This document shows, piece after piece, positions 37,344 to 46,494 of a stretch of 64,000 nt of DNA. Below the pieces are notes generated by a model. It did not search any database. It was not told the origin of the DNA and worked only from the letters and a program-made list of their open reading frames with translations. A program made the translations under genes and the position numbers. Each line of letters starts with the position of its first letter. Positions within the stretch are counted from its first letter, which is position 1. The stretch is from an uncultured Azohydromonas sp. (GTDB lineage Bacteria; Pseudomonadota; Gammaproteobacteria; Burkholderiales; Burkholderiaceae_C): NCBI RefSeq assembly GCF_937926365.1, contig NZ_CALAOH010000048.1, positions 1 to 64,000 on the forward strand, given 5' to 3'.

Positions 37344-38345
37344 CTACCCGGCGCCGACGGCCTCGGCGCTGTCCGAAACCGGCGCGGCCAAGCGCACGTA
37401 GATGGGCGCGAAGGCCTCGGCCTGCGTGATCTCCAGCAGCCGCTCGCGCGCGAGCTCCAGCATGGCGACGAAGGTCACCACCAGCACCGGCAATCCGCGC
37501 CGGACGTCGAACAGCCCCTCGAACTCCACGTAGGGCCGCTCGCGCAGGCGGCGCAGCACGATGCCCATGTGCTCGCGCACCGAGAGCTGCTCACGCGTGA
37601 TGGTGTGGTGCTGGTTGAGCTTGGCGCGGCGCACGATGGCCAGCCAGGCGTCGCGCAGGTCCTCCGGGCGCACCTGCGGCAGCGGCGGCTCCAGCGCCAG
37701 CTCGATGGCCACCTGCGCGGGCATGAAGTCACGCCCCAGCGTGGGCAGCGCGTCGATGCGCGCCGCCGCCGCCTTCATCTGCTCGTACTCCAGCAGCCGG
37801 CGCACGAGTTCGGCGCGCGGGTCCTCGGGCTCGGCGCCGTCCTCGGTCTTGGGCGGCGGCAGCAGCAGCCGGCTCTTGATCTCGATGAGCATGGCCGCCA
37901 TGAGCAGGTACTCGCTGGCGAGCTCCAGGTTGCGCTTGCGGATCTCCTCGACGTAGCCCAGGTATTGGCGCGTGACCTCGGCCAGCGGGATGTCGAGGAT
38001 GTTGAAGTTCTGGCGCCGGATCAGGTAGAGCAGCAGGTCCAGTGGGCCCTGGAAGGCGTCGAGGAAGACCTCCAGCGCATCGGGCGGGATGTAGAGGTCC
38101 TGCGGCAGCCTGAACAGCGGCTCGCCGTACAGCCGTGCCACGGCCACCGCCTCGGCGCTGCGCGCGGCCTCCGCCGCGGACGGCGACTCGGCGTCCGTCG
38201 CCCCCGCCGCCGTCGCTTCGGAGGCAGGCAGGGACGCGCCCGCGCCCAGCGCGGGCACGGGCGGTGCGTTCGAGGTTCCGGACCCGGCCGCCTCGGCGGA
38301 GGAGGGGTCGTCGGGTGTCAGGAGGGATGCGGCGGATACGGCCAT
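37344..38345 (-). CDS. scpA: Segregation and condensation protein A
   Basis: A 333-residue kleisin subunit of the SMC-ScpAB condensin. After a disordered Ala/Ser/Pro N-terminus of ~85 residues comes the ScpA core FQGPLDLLLYLIRRQNFNILDIPLAEVTRQYL, then LELASEYLLMAAMLIEIKSRLLLP. The C-terminal winged-helix part includes VTFVAMLELARERLLEITQ. ScpB is not in the window. It lies 48 bases after DUF3460 on the same strand, a common Burkholderiales arrangement. Confidence 0.93.
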   Translation of the reverse strand: MAVSAASLLTPDDPSSAEAAGSGTSNAPPVPALGAGASLPASEATAAGATDAESPSAAEAARSAEAVAVARLYGEPLFRLPQDLYIPPDALEVFLDAFQGPLDLLLYLIRRQNFNILDIPLAEVTRQYLGYVEEIRKRNLELASEYLLMAAMLIEIKSRLLLPPPKTEDGAEPEDPRAELVRRLLEYEQMKAAAARIDALPTLGRDFMPAQVAIELALEPPLPQVRPEDLRDAWLAIVRRAKLNQHHTITREQLSVREHMGIVLRRLRERPYVEFEGLFDVRRGLPVLVVTFVAMLELARERLLEITQAEAFAPIYVRLAAPVSDSAEAVGAG

Positions 38346-38393
38346 GGATGCTGCTGGGGCGGCCGTCGCGGGCGGTGAGCGCCCGCGCGCCGG

Positions 38394-38597
38394 TCACTTG
38401 CTCTTGGTCTGGTAAACGTAGGGTTGCTGCGGCACGCGCGCTTCGCGCCACTGGGCGGAGGCCTCGCGGTCCTGCGGGCGGTCCCACAGCAGGGCGCGGC
38501 CGGCGCGTTGCTGCGCTTCGAGTTGCGGGTTCTTGGCCTTGAGCTCGTCAAGGAACTGGCCGAACTCCGACTTGTAGGGCTTCCAGAAGAGAGGCAT
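38394..38597 (-). CDS. DUF3460 protein
   Basis: A 67-residue protein that is nearly all the DUF3460 domain: KPYKSEFGQFLDELKAKNP at the start, RAGRALLWDRPQD in the middle and PQQPYVYQ at the end. It is soluble, charged and specific to betaproteobacteria. No function is known. It precedes scpA on the same strand and is divergent from the BamE-like lipoprotein gene. Confidence 0.88.
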   Translation of the reverse strand: MPLFWKPYKSEFGQFLDELKAKNPQLEAQQRAGRALLWDRPQDREASAQWREARVPQQPYVYQTKSK

Positions 38598-38663
38598 GGC
38601 GCGCAGCGGGACAATGTTGGAAAACCCGGATTTTAACTTTTGGGGAGTCCCGACTTGCGGTGG

Positions 38664-39137
38664 ATGAAGGTAGCGATGCTGGCACTACTCGGGGGTCTGT
38701 TGGCCGGCTGCGACGCGCAGCGCATCGCCAAGCTCGAAGAAGGCGTGGCCACCGAGGCCGACGTGCGGCGCGAATTCGGCGAGCCCGAGCGCGTGCGCGA
38801 GGAGAGCGACGGCTCGCGCACGCTGGAGTACCCGCGCCAGCCCGCCGGGCGGCAGAACTACCTCATCACCATCGGCCCCGACGGGCGCATGAGCGCGCTG
38901 CGCCAGATGCTGTCGGCGCGCTACTTTGCGATGGTGCAGCCCGGCATGACGCGGCAGCAGGTGCGCGACCTGCTGGGCCGCCCCGCCAAGCGCACGCCCT
39001 ACAGCCTGAGCCGGACCGAGGTCTGGGACTGGCAGTACCTCGACGGCCAGCAGGAAAAGCTCTTCAGCGTCACCTTCGACGCCGACGGCCTGGTGCAGAA
39101 CACGGGCAGCATGGACCAGCTGCCCGGCGACCGCTGA
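38664..39137 (+). CDS. BamE/SmpA-like outer-membrane lipoprotein with duplicated domain
   Basis: A 157-residue lipoprotein; the lipobox LLAGCD places the lipidated Cys near residue 16. Two SmpA/OmlA-type units follow in tandem: the first around EADVRREFGEPERV, the second around TRQQVRDLLGRPAKR, each leading to a strand with Trp or Tyr and a later DG turn. The single-domain relative BamE belongs to the beta-barrel assembly machine. The doubling here suggests a paralogue, not canonical BamE. I use ATG 38664, not TTG 38640. Confidence 0.82.
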   Translation: MKVAMLALLGGLLAGCDAQRIAKLEEGVATEADVRREFGEPERVREESDGSRTLEYPRQPAGRQNYLITIGPDGRMSALRQMLSARYFAMVQPGMTRQQVRDLLGRPAKRTPYSLSRTEVWDWQYLDGQQEKLFSVTFDADGLVQNTGSMDQLPGDR

Positions 39138-39207
39138 CGCCGGCCGGCCGCTTGCCGCCTTCCCATCCACACCTCCCGGCCGCCGCGCGGCGATCCGAAC
39201 ACTGCCC

Positions 39208-40116
39208 ATGAGCACCGAAACCGAACTGAAATTCCAGATCCCGCCCGCCGCCCGCGCCGCCGTGCATGCCGAGGTCCAGGCCGCCGGCGGCCGGCCGCTG
39301 CGGCTGCAGGCGCGCTACTTCGACACCGCCGATCGCGCGCTGGCGACGGCCGGCATGGCGCTGCGGCTGCGCCGCGAGGGCGCGGTGTGGGTGCAGACGC
39401 TCAAGGGCCGCGGCGACGGCGTGATGCAGCGCCTGGAGCACGAGGTGGTGCTGGACGCGAGCGAGCCGCGGCTGGACCCGTCGCACCACGACGGCACGCC
39501 CGCCGGCGCCGCGCTGCGCCGCGCGCTGGGCACGGCCGAACTGGCACTCACCTTCGAGACCGACGTGCGGCGCACCGTGCTGGCGCTGGACCAGGCTGAC
39601 GCCGTGATCGAGCTGGCGCTGGACGAGGGCGTGCTGCGCGCCGGTAGCGCCGAGGCGCCGCTGTACGAGCTGGAGTACGAGCTGCTGCAGGGCCCGGTGG
39701 CCGCGCTGCTGGCGCTGGCCGGCGAGGGCGTGCTGCGCCATGGGCTGTGGCTGGACGTGCGCAGCAAGGCCGAGCGCGGCGAGCGCCTGGCGCGCGGCCT
39801 CAAGACCGTGCCGCCGCTGCGGCTGGCGGGCGACACGCTGGCATCGGCGCTGGAGCAGATGCTGGTCAACGCCTGCGAGCTGGCGGAAGGCCTGGGTGAC
39901 GAGGGCCACCTGCAGGCGCTGCGCGAGGCGGTGGAGGAGGGCCTGCGCGCCGCCGCGCTGCTGCCGGTGGCCACGGGGCTGCAGGGGCTGCGGGCGCAGC
40001 TCGATGCGATCGCGGCGCACCCGCGCGGCGAGTGCCTGGCCGCCGCCGGGGAGCTGCTGCGCGCGCCGGGGTTCAACCGGCTGGCGCTGGAACTGGTGGG
40101 GGTGGTGGAGGAGTGA
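39208..40116 (+). CDS. CYTH-domain phosphohydrolase (inorganic triphosphatase-like)
   Basis: A 302-residue protein. The CYTH tunnel enzyme fold is shown by ETELKF at the N-terminus (ExExK, residues 4-8), ARYFDTADRAL, LRLRREG, TLKGRG and a later LYELEYELLQG. YgiF of E. coli, an inorganic triphosphatase, has this domain joined to CHAD. The remaining ~100 residues here are Ala/Leu-rich helical and may be a reduced CHAD, but the His ladder is not evident. The gene runs into the SulP gene tail to tail. Reaction inferred from family only. Confidence 0.86.
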   Translation: MSTETELKFQIPPAARAAVHAEVQAAGGRPLRLQARYFDTADRALATAGMALRLRREGAVWVQTLKGRGDGVMQRLEHEVVLDASEPRLDPSHHDGTPAGAALRRALGTAELALTFETDVRRTVLALDQADAVIELALDEGVLRAGSAEAPLYELEYELLQGPVAALLALAGEGVLRHGLWLDVRSKAERGERLARGLKTVPPLRLAGDTLASALEQMLVNACELAEGLGDEGHLQALREAVEEGLRAAALLPVATGLQGLRAQLDAIAAHPRGECLAAAGELLRAPGFNRLALELVGVVEE

Positions 40117-40147
40117 GGCCGGACGGGCTGATCCAGCCCGGGTCCGC

Positions 40148-41857
40148 CTACGCCTCGGCCATCGCGGTGCGTCCGGGAGTGGGGCGGCCTTCCACGGTCC
40201 GCCGCGCCAGCCCCAGTGCCTCGCCCAGCGTCGCCACGATGCACTCCGCCCCCAGGATCTCCTCCAGCCCCGCGCGCTTGAGCAGCGACAGCGGCTGCTC
40301 GTTGGGGTCGGCCAGCACCAGTGCGATGCTGCGGCGGCGCAGCGCGCGCGCGAGCTGCGTCAGGCTGTCCACGCCGGTGCTGTCCAGCGACACCAGGCGG
40401 TGCATCTCCAGCACCAGCACCCGCGTACCCGGCGCGATCTGCTCGGGCAGCGCCTCCAGCTTGCCCACGGCGCCGAAGAACAGCGCGCCGTAGGCCTGCA
40501 TCACCTGCACGCCCGGCAGAGGTTCCGGCAGCGCCAGCGGCTCGATGCGGAACAGGTTGCTCATGCGCAGGATGAAGAAACCGCAGGCCATCAGCAGCCC
40601 GGCCTCCACCGCCACCGTCAGGTCGAACACCACCGTGAGCACGAAGCTGCCCAGCATCACCGCGCGATAGGGCAGCTTGAACTGGCGCAGCCGCGCGAAC
40701 TCGTGCCACTCGCCCATGTTCCAGGCCACGAACAGCAGGATCCCCGCCAGCGCCGCCAGCGGCACGTGCACCGCCAGCGGAGCGGCCACCAGCACGATGG
40801 CCAGCAGCGTGAACGCGTGCACCATGCCCGCCACCGGCGTGCGCGCGCCCGAGCGCACGTTGGTCGAGGTGCGGGCGATGGTGCCGGTGGCGGGCATGCC
40901 GCCGAACAGCGGCGCGACGAAGTTCGCCACCCCTTGCGCCATCAGCTCCTGGTTCGGGTCGTGGCGCGGCAGGTCGCTCATGTTGTCGGCCACGCGCGCG
41001 CACAGCAGCGACTCGATGGCGCCCAGCAGCGCGATGGTCAGCGTGGGCATGAGCAGCTGCTTCACGCCGACCCAGTCGAAGCTCGGCAGCTCGAAGCTCG
41101 GCAGCGACTGTGGAATGCCGCCGAAGCGCGAGCCGATGGTCTCGACCTCCAGCCCCAGGATGCGCGCCACGAGCGTCGCCAGCACCAGCGCTATGACGGT
41201 GCCCGGCACCTGCGCGGCATGGCGCTTCACCTTCTCCAGCAGGTTGTGGGGCGGGCTGGGCATGCGGTAGGACTTGGGCCACACCACCACCAGCGCCAGG
41301 CTGCCCAGCCCCAGGGCCAGCGCCGCGATGTTGACGGTGTGCAGGTGCGCCCACAGCGCCGCGATCTGCGCGAAGAAGTCGGCGGGCATCTTCTCGATGC
41401 TCAGGCCCAATAAATCCTTCAGCTGCGACAGGCCGATGAGCACCGCGATGCCGTTGGTGAAGCCGATCACCACTCCCACCGGGATGTAGCGCACCAGCGC
41501 CCCCAGCCGCAGCAGCCCCAGCGCGAACAGCAGCACGCCGGCGAGCATGGTGGCGATGATCAGGTTCGCCAGCCCGTACTGCGCCTGGATGCCGTAGACG
41601 ATGACGATGAAGGCGCCGGCCGGGCCACCGATCTGGACGTTGGAGCCGCCCAGCGCCGAGATCAGGAAGCCGGCGATGACGGCGGTGAAGATGCCCTGTT
41701 CGGGCTTGAGCCCGCTGGCGATGGCGAAGGCCATGGCCAGCGGCAGGGCGACGATGCCGACCGTCAGGCCGGCGCCCAGGTCGGCGATGAACTGGCCGCG
41801 GGAATAGCCGCGCATCGCCTGGACGAGGCGCGGCTGGAAACGGTGCAGAGCGAGCAT
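40148..41857 (-). CDS. SulP-family anion transporter with STAS domain
   Basis: A 569-residue inner-membrane protein. The membrane part (residues ~15-410) starts with the SulP signature region GLTVGIVALPLAMAFAIASGL and includes GGSNVQIGGPAGAF and a later GGMPATGTIARTSTN. The cytosolic STAS domain (residues ~440-545) has LDSTGVDSLTQLARAL, with the Ser-Thr of the anti-sigma-antagonist loop. Substrates of the family include sulfate, bicarbonate and dicarboxylates, and none can be picked here. ATG 41857 follows a GGAGGTCCC ribosome site. Confidence 0.9.
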   Translation of the reverse strand: MLALHRFQPRLVQAMRGYSRGQFIADLGAGLTVGIVALPLAMAFAIASGLKPEQGIFTAVIAGFLISALGGSNVQIGGPAGAFIVIVYGIQAQYGLANLIIATMLAGVLLFALGLLRLGALVRYIPVGVVIGFTNGIAVLIGLSQLKDLLGLSIEKMPADFFAQIAALWAHLHTVNIAALALGLGSLALVVVWPKSYRMPSPPHNLLEKVKRHAAQVPGTVIALVLATLVARILGLEVETIGSRFGGIPQSLPSFELPSFDWVGVKQLLMPTLTIALLGAIESLLCARVADNMSDLPRHDPNQELMAQGVANFVAPLFGGMPATGTIARTSTNVRSGARTPVAGMVHAFTLLAIVLVAAPLAVHVPLAALAGILLFVAWNMGEWHEFARLRQFKLPYRAVMLGSFVLTVVFDLTVAVEAGLLMACGFFILRMSNLFRIEPLALPEPLPGVQVMQAYGALFFGAVGKLEALPEQIAPGTRVLVLEMHRLVSLDSTGVDSLTQLARALRRRSIALVLADPNEQPLSLLKRAGLEEILGAECIVATLGEALGLARRTVEGRPTPGRTAMAEA

Positions 41858-42004
41858 GGGACCTCCGGAATACAGCGATGGCGAACGCGCGTCATGGCTC
41901 GCGCCGCCGGAGGTCCGCAGTGGTGCCGCAGGGCGATAAAGCGGCGCCGGCGCGAGGGCCCAGCCACCAGGCTGAGCCGCTGCGGCGCCGGCCACCGCGC
42001 CATG

Positions 42005-44104
42005 TCAGCGCACCCGCATGCCGGGCTGCGCGCCCGGCCAGGGTTCGAGGATGTGGATGCCGGGCTGCGCCTTCTCGTCGGCATGGCTGGCCGCCAGCAC
42101 CATGCCTTCGCTCACGCCGAACTTCATTTTTCGCGGCGCCAGGTTGGCCACCATCACGGTGAGCTTGCCCACGAGCTGCTCGGGCGTGTAGGCGGACTGG
42201 ATGCCGCTGAAGACGTTGCGCGTGCGGCCCTCGCCCACGTCCAGCGTGAGCTGCAGCAGCTTGTTGCTGCCCTCGACCTTGCGCGCTTCCACGATGCGGG
42301 CGATGCGCAGGTCGATCTTGGCGAAGTCCTCGATGCCGATGGTGGGCGCGATGTCCTCGCCGCCGGGCAGCGCGGGTGCCTCCGGGGCGGCCGGGGCCGC
42401 GGCAGCCGCCGCCGGCGCGCTCGGCTCGAACAGCGCGTCCAGCAGCTTCGGGTCCACCCGCTGCATCAGGTGTTTGTAAGTGCCGATGCGGTGCGCGCCC
42501 AGGGCCCGTGCGGCGTCGGCGAAGCTCAGCGGGCTCACCTGCAGGAAGTCCTCCACCTGCGCCGCCACGGAGGGCAGCACGGGCTTGAGGTAGATGGTGA
42601 GCAACCTGAAAGCTTCGATGCAGGTGCTGCACACGTCATGCAGCGCCGCGGAGAGCTCCGGCTTCTTGGCCAGCTCCCAGGGCTTGTGCTGGTCCACGTA
42701 GGCGTTGACGCGGTCGGCCAGCGCCATGACCTCGCGCACCGCCTTGCCGAACTCGCGCTCCTCGTACAGGCGCTCGATGTCCTCGCGGGCCGCGCGCAGC
42801 CCGTCCAGCAGCGCGCGGCCTTCCACGCCCAGGTCGGCGCTGAGGTGGCCCTCGAAGCGCTTGGCGATGAAGCCTGCGGCGCGGCTGGCGATGTTGACGT
42901 ACTTGCCCACCAGGTCCGAGTTCACCCGCGCGACGAAGTCCTCGGGGTTGAAGTCCACGTCCTCGACCTTGGCGTTGAGCTTGGCGGCGATGTAGTAGCG
43001 CAGCCACTCGGCGTTCATGCCGATCTCCAGGTACTTCAGCGGGCTGATGCCGGTGCCGCGCGACTTGCTCATCTTCTCGCCGCTGACGGTGATGAAGCCG
43101 TGCACGAACACGTTGCTGGGCTCCTTGCGGCCGCTGAAATGCAGCATCGCCGGCCAGAACAGCGTGTGGAAGTACGTGATGTCCTTGCCGATGAAGTGGT
43201 ACTGCTCCACTGCCGGATCGGCCATGAACTGCTCGAAGCTGCGGGTCTCGCCGTCGCGCTGGCGCGGGCCGCCCCGGTCGAACCAGGCCTTGAGCGAGGC
43301 CAGGTAGCCCACGGGCGCGTCCAGCCAGACATAGAAATACTTGCCCGGGGCGTCGGGAATCTCGATGCCGAAGTAGGGCGCGTCGCGGGAGATGTCCCAA
43401 TCCGACAGGCCCACGTGGCCCTCGTCGTCGGCGGCGAACCACTCCTTGATCTTGTTGAGCACCTCGGGCTGCAGCCGTCCGGGCTCCTGGGTCCAGCGCT
43501 GCAGGAACTCCAGGCAGCGCGGCGAGGAGAGCTGGAAGAAGTGGTGCTCGGAGCTCTTCATCACCGGCGTGGCGCCGGTGAGCGTGGAGTACGGGTTCTT
43601 GAGCTCGGTGGGCGCGTACACCGCGCCGCAGACCTCGCAGGAGTCGCCGTACTGGTCCTTGGCGCTGCAGCGCGGGCACTCGCCCTTGATGTAGCGGTCG
43701 GGCAGGAACATCGACTTCACGGGGTCGAAGAACTGCTCGATGTTGCGCACGGCGATCAGGCCCTCGCGGCGCAGCGCGCGGTAGATGTCCTGTGCGAGCT
43801 GGTGGTTCTCCGGCGCGTCGGTGGAGTGCCAGTGGTCGAAGGCGATGTGGAAGCCGTCCAGGTACTGCTTGCGCCCGGCGGCGATCTCGGCCACGAACTG
43901 TTGCGGGGTTTTCCCGACCTTCTCGGCGGCGATCATGATCGGCGCGCCGTGCGCATCGTCGGCGCCGACGAAGTGCACCGTGTTGCCGCGCATGCGCTGG
44001 AAGCGCACCCAGATGTCGGCCTGGATGTATTCCATGATGTGGCCGATGTGGAACGCGCCATTGGCGTAGGGCAGGGCGGTGGTGACGAAAAGCTGGCGTG
44101 TCAT
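42005..44104 (-). CDS. metG: Methionyl-tRNA synthetase
   Basis: A 699-residue class I synthetase. The HIGH motif is [13 protein letters not shown] (residue ~20) and the KMSKS loop is GEKMSKSRG (residue ~335). The zinc knuckle [18 protein letters not shown] is a four-Cys type (residues ~145-165). After the anticodon-binding domain comes a linker rich in Ala/Pro and the C-terminal EMAPII-like tRNA-binding domain ([14 protein letters not shown] to the end), which makes the enzyme a dimer. ATG 44104 fits; a longer frame begins in the promoter region shared with divergent apbC. Confidence 0.97.
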   Translation of the reverse strand: MTRQLFVTTALPYANGAFHIGHIMEYIQADIWVRFQRMRGNTVHFVGADDAHGAPIMIAAEKVGKTPQQFVAEIAAGRKQYLDGFHIAFDHWHSTDAPENHQLAQDIYRALRREGLIAVRNIEQFFDPVKSMFLPDRYIKGECPRCSAKDQYGDSCEVCGAVYAPTELKNPYSTLTGATPVMKSSEHHFFQLSSPRCLEFLQRWTQEPGRLQPEVLNKIKEWFAADDEGHVGLSDWDISRDAPYFGIEIPDAPGKYFYVWLDAPVGYLASLKAWFDRGGPRQRDGETRSFEQFMADPAVEQYHFIGKDITYFHTLFWPAMLHFSGRKEPSNVFVHGFITVSGEKMSKSRGTGISPLKYLEIGMNAEWLRYYIAAKLNAKVEDVDFNPEDFVARVNSDLVGKYVNIASRAAGFIAKRFEGHLSADLGVEGRALLDGLRAAREDIERLYEEREFGKAVREVMALADRVNAYVDQHKPWELAKKPELSAALHDVCSTCIEAFRLLTIYLKPVLPSVAAQVEDFLQVSPLSFADAARALGAHRIGTYKHLMQRVDPKLLDALFEPSAPAAAAAAPAAPEAPALPGGEDIAPTIGIEDFAKIDLRIARIVEARKVEGSNKLLQLTLDVGEGRTRNVFSGIQSAYTPEQLVGKLTVMVANLAPRKMKFGVSEGMVLAASHADEKAQPGIHILEPWPGAQPGMRVR

Positions 44105-44217
44105 CAAGGGTCTCTTGGGCGCGCGGGGCAAACCCAGATTCTAGGCCGCACGTCAAGGTCGGCCCCCCTGGGCTAGACTGCTTTCCCTCTCAAGAACCCC
44201 CCTGTTGTCACCCCCTT

Positions 44218-45309
44218 ATGGCCGCCACCGAAGCCGCGCTGCTGGACGCGCTCAAGACCGTCGTCGATCCCAACACCGGGCGCGATTTCGTCTCCACCCG
44301 CCAGCTCAAGAACCTGCGCATCGACGGCGACGAGGTCAGCTTCGACGTGGTGCTGGGCTACCCGGCCAAGAGCCAGATCCCGGTGCTGCGCCGCGCGCTC
44401 ATCAATGCCGCGCGCACGGTGCCCGGCGTGGGCAACGTCAGCGCCAACCTGGGCGTGGAGATCACGGCGCACGCGGTGCAGCGCGGCGTGCAGCTACTGC
44501 CCAAGGTGAAGAACATCGTCGCCGTGGCCTCGGGCAAGGGCGGCGTGGGCAAGAGCACCACCACCGTGAACCTGGCGCTGGCACTGGCCGCCGAGGGCGC
44601 GCGCGTGGGCATCCTGGACGCCGACATCTACGGCCCCAGCCAGCCCATGATGATGGGCATCGAGGGCCGCCCCGAGAGCGCCGATGGCCAGACCATGGAG
44701 CCGCTGGAGAACTACGGCGTGCAGGTCATGTCCATCGGCTTCCTGATCGAGGCCGACAACCCCATGATCTGGCGCGGCCCCATGGCCACCCAGGCGCTGG
44801 AGCAGCTGCTGCGGCAGACCAACTGGGACCAGCTCGACTACCTCATCGTCGACATGCCCCCGGGCACCGGCGACATCCAGCTCACGCTCTCGCAGAAGGT
44901 GCCGCTCACCGGCGCCGTGATCGTGACCACGCCGCAGGACATCGCGCTGCTGGACGCGCGCAAGGGCCTGAAGATGTTCGAGAAGGTGGGCGTGCCCATC
45001 CTGGGCGTGGTGGAGAACATGGCCGTGCACGTGTGCTCCAACTGCGGCCACGCGGAGCACATCTTCGGCGCCGAGGGCGGCAAGAAGATGGCGGCCGAGT
45101 ACGGCGTGGACTACCTGGGCGCGCTGCCGCTGTCCATGGGCATCCGCGAGCAGGCCGACAGCGGCCGCCCCACCGTGGTCAACGACCCCGATGGCGAGAT
45201 CGCCGGCATCTACAAGGCCGTGGCGCGCCAGGTGGCGGTGAAGATCGCCGCCAAGGCCAAGGACTTCAGCAGCAAGTTCCCCACCATCACCATCTCCAAG
45301 GGCACCTGA
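44218..45309 (+). CDS. apbC: Fe-S cluster carrier ATPase (ApbC/Mrp)
   Basis: A 363-residue P-loop ATPase that binds and delivers [4Fe-4S] clusters. The N-terminal ~85 residues are a MIP18/DUF59 domain. The deviant Walker A is VASGKGGVGKSTTTVNLA (residue ~105), switch II is DMPPGTGD, and the cluster-binding CxxC is VCSNCGH (residue ~275). The gene is divergent from metG, and DUF3305 starts one base after its stop codon. The formate dehydrogenase accessory genes that follow may thus share its transcript, which suits their many Fe-S clusters. Confidence 0.94.
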   Translation: MAATEAALLDALKTVVDPNTGRDFVSTRQLKNLRIDGDEVSFDVVLGYPAKSQIPVLRRALINAARTVPGVGNVSANLGVEITAHAVQRGVQLLPKVKNIVAVASGKGGVGKSTTTVNLALALAAEGARVGILDADIYGPSQPMMMGIEGRPESADGQTMEPLENYGVQVMSIGFLIEADNPMIWRGPMATQALEQLLRQTNWDQLDYLIVDMPPGTGDIQLTLSQKVPLTGAVIVTTPQDIALLDARKGLKMFEKVGVPILGVVENMAVHVCSNCGHAEHIFGAEGGKKMAAEYGVDYLGALPLSMGIREQADSGRPTVVNDPDGEIAGIYKAVARQVAVKIAAKAKDFSSKFPTITISKGT

Positions 45310-45310
45310 G

Positions 45311-45802
45311 ATGTCGCAGCGGCCGTCGGTCCGGGTCGCGGTCCTGATGGAGCGCGAACACCAGCCCAACCGCTGGGAGGACTGGCGCCACCGCATCGCC
45401 GAGGTGCTGCCCGACGAGGGCGCTTTCGGCACCGAGGCGCGGCTGCTGCGCGACGACGGCAAGACCGCGAGCTTCCTCTTCCCCGGCTTCGAGCTGGAGC
45501 TGTTCAGGGACGAGGCCGAGGGTTACTACCTCAACCTCAGCGCCGGCACGCCGGTGTGGTTCGTGATGTGGCGCGTGGATGACGAGGACCCGTCGCGCGC
45601 GCGCCCCGAGATCGTGAGCCTGTCCTACAACGAGGCCGGCCGCTGGCTCGATGCGCAGGAGCGCGTGGACAACGTGCCGCTGCACCCGCAAGTGCGCGAC
45701 TGGCTGCAGGCCTACGTGGACGAGCACTACCGGCCCGAGCCCAAGAAGCGCCAGCGCCCGGCCTCGTTCCAGCGTCCCGAGGAGCGCGGGCGCGGCGGCT
45801 GA
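45311..45802 (+). CDS. DUF3305 protein of the formate dehydrogenase locus
   Basis: A 163-residue cytosolic protein with the DUF3305 features VRVAVLMEREHQPNRWEDWRH near the start and a following LELFRDEAEGYYLNLSAGTPVWFVMWR strand pair. The C-terminal tail is basic and Pro/Arg-rich. DUF3305 and DUF3306 genes travel with the formate dehydrogenase polyferredoxin and TorD in betaproteobacteria; their function is unproven, and an assembly role is inferred from position. It starts one base after apbC ends. Confidence 0.87.
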   Translation: MSQRPSVRVAVLMEREHQPNRWEDWRHRIAEVLPDEGAFGTEARLLRDDGKTASFLFPGFELELFRDEAEGYYLNLSAGTPVWFVMWRVDDEDPSRARPEIVSLSYNEAGRWLDAQERVDNVPLHPQVRDWLQAYVDEHYRPEPKKRQRPASFQRPEERGRGG

Positions 45803-45849
45803 GGCTCCCCGAGCGCCCTCCGCCCCCTCGGACCATCAGGAGTTTCAGC

Positions 45850-46494
45850 ATGGCCGAAGACGGCTTCTTCTCGCGCTGGTCGCGGCGCAAAACGCAGGTC
45901 GCGCGCGGCGAGCAGCCGCCTGAGCCGCCGCCTGAAAAGCCCAGGGCGCCCGAAGCCGCGCCGCCCCTGGCCGCCGCGCCGGCGCAGCCCTTGGCCGAGG
46001 CGCCGCCGCAGCCGGCCGAGCCCCCGCCCACGCTGGAAGACGTCGCCAGGCTCGGCCGCGATTCCGACTACTCCCGCTTCGTCGCCCCCGACGTCGCGCC
46101 GGAGGTGAAGAACGCCGCGCTGAAGAAACTCTTCACCGACCCGCACTTCAACGTGATGGACGGGCTCGACATCTACATCGACGACTACGGCAAGCCCGAT
46201 CCGATCCCGCCGGCCATGCTGCGCCAGCTCGCGCAGTCCAAGCTGCTGGGCCTCTTCGACGACGAGGAGGACAAGCACCAAGACACCGAAGCCGGCACGC
46301 CCGAAGGCGCCGCGACCGCCGCTGCCGGCCCGATGCCGCCGGCGGCCGACGCGCCCGCCCTGCCGGACGACCCGGCGGACCCGCCGCCCCTGACGAATAC
46401 CGCTACCGCATCCCATGAAGACGCTGATCTGCAACTGCAACCGCACCATGCCCCTGGACGGCCCGGCGCTGGCGAAGGCCCTGCCGCAGGCTGA
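45850..46494 (+). CDS. DUF3306 protein of the formate dehydrogenase locus
   Basis: A 214-residue protein. It opens with DGFFSRWSRRKTQVARGE, followed by a long Pro/Ala/Glu-rich stretch, then the DUF3306 core TLEDVARLGRDSDYSRFVAPDVAPEVKNAALKKLF (split by nothing) and YIDDYGKPDPIPPAML. The C-terminal 60 residues are low complexity. Its last 80 bases overlap the start of the polyferredoxin gene in another frame, unusually far for the region. An accessory role in formate dehydrogenase is inferred from context. An AGGAG lies before the ATG at 45850. Confidence 0.85.
   Translation: MAEDGFFSRWSRRKTQVARGEQPPEPPPEKPRAPEAAPPLAAAPAQPLAEAPPQPAEPPPTLEDVARLGRDSDYSRFVAPDVAPEVKNAALKKLFTDPHFNVMDGLDIYIDDYGKPDPIPPAMLRQLAQSKLLGLFDDEEDKHQDTEAGTPEGAATAAAGPMPPAADAPALPDDPADPPPLTNTATASHEDADLQLQPHHAPGRPGAGEGPAAG

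Noticed and set aside
34355..37429. A 1024-codon plus-strand frame across the kinase, TAXI and zinc-ribbon genes
   Set aside because: It crosses several real genes and a terminator on both strands and has no domain.
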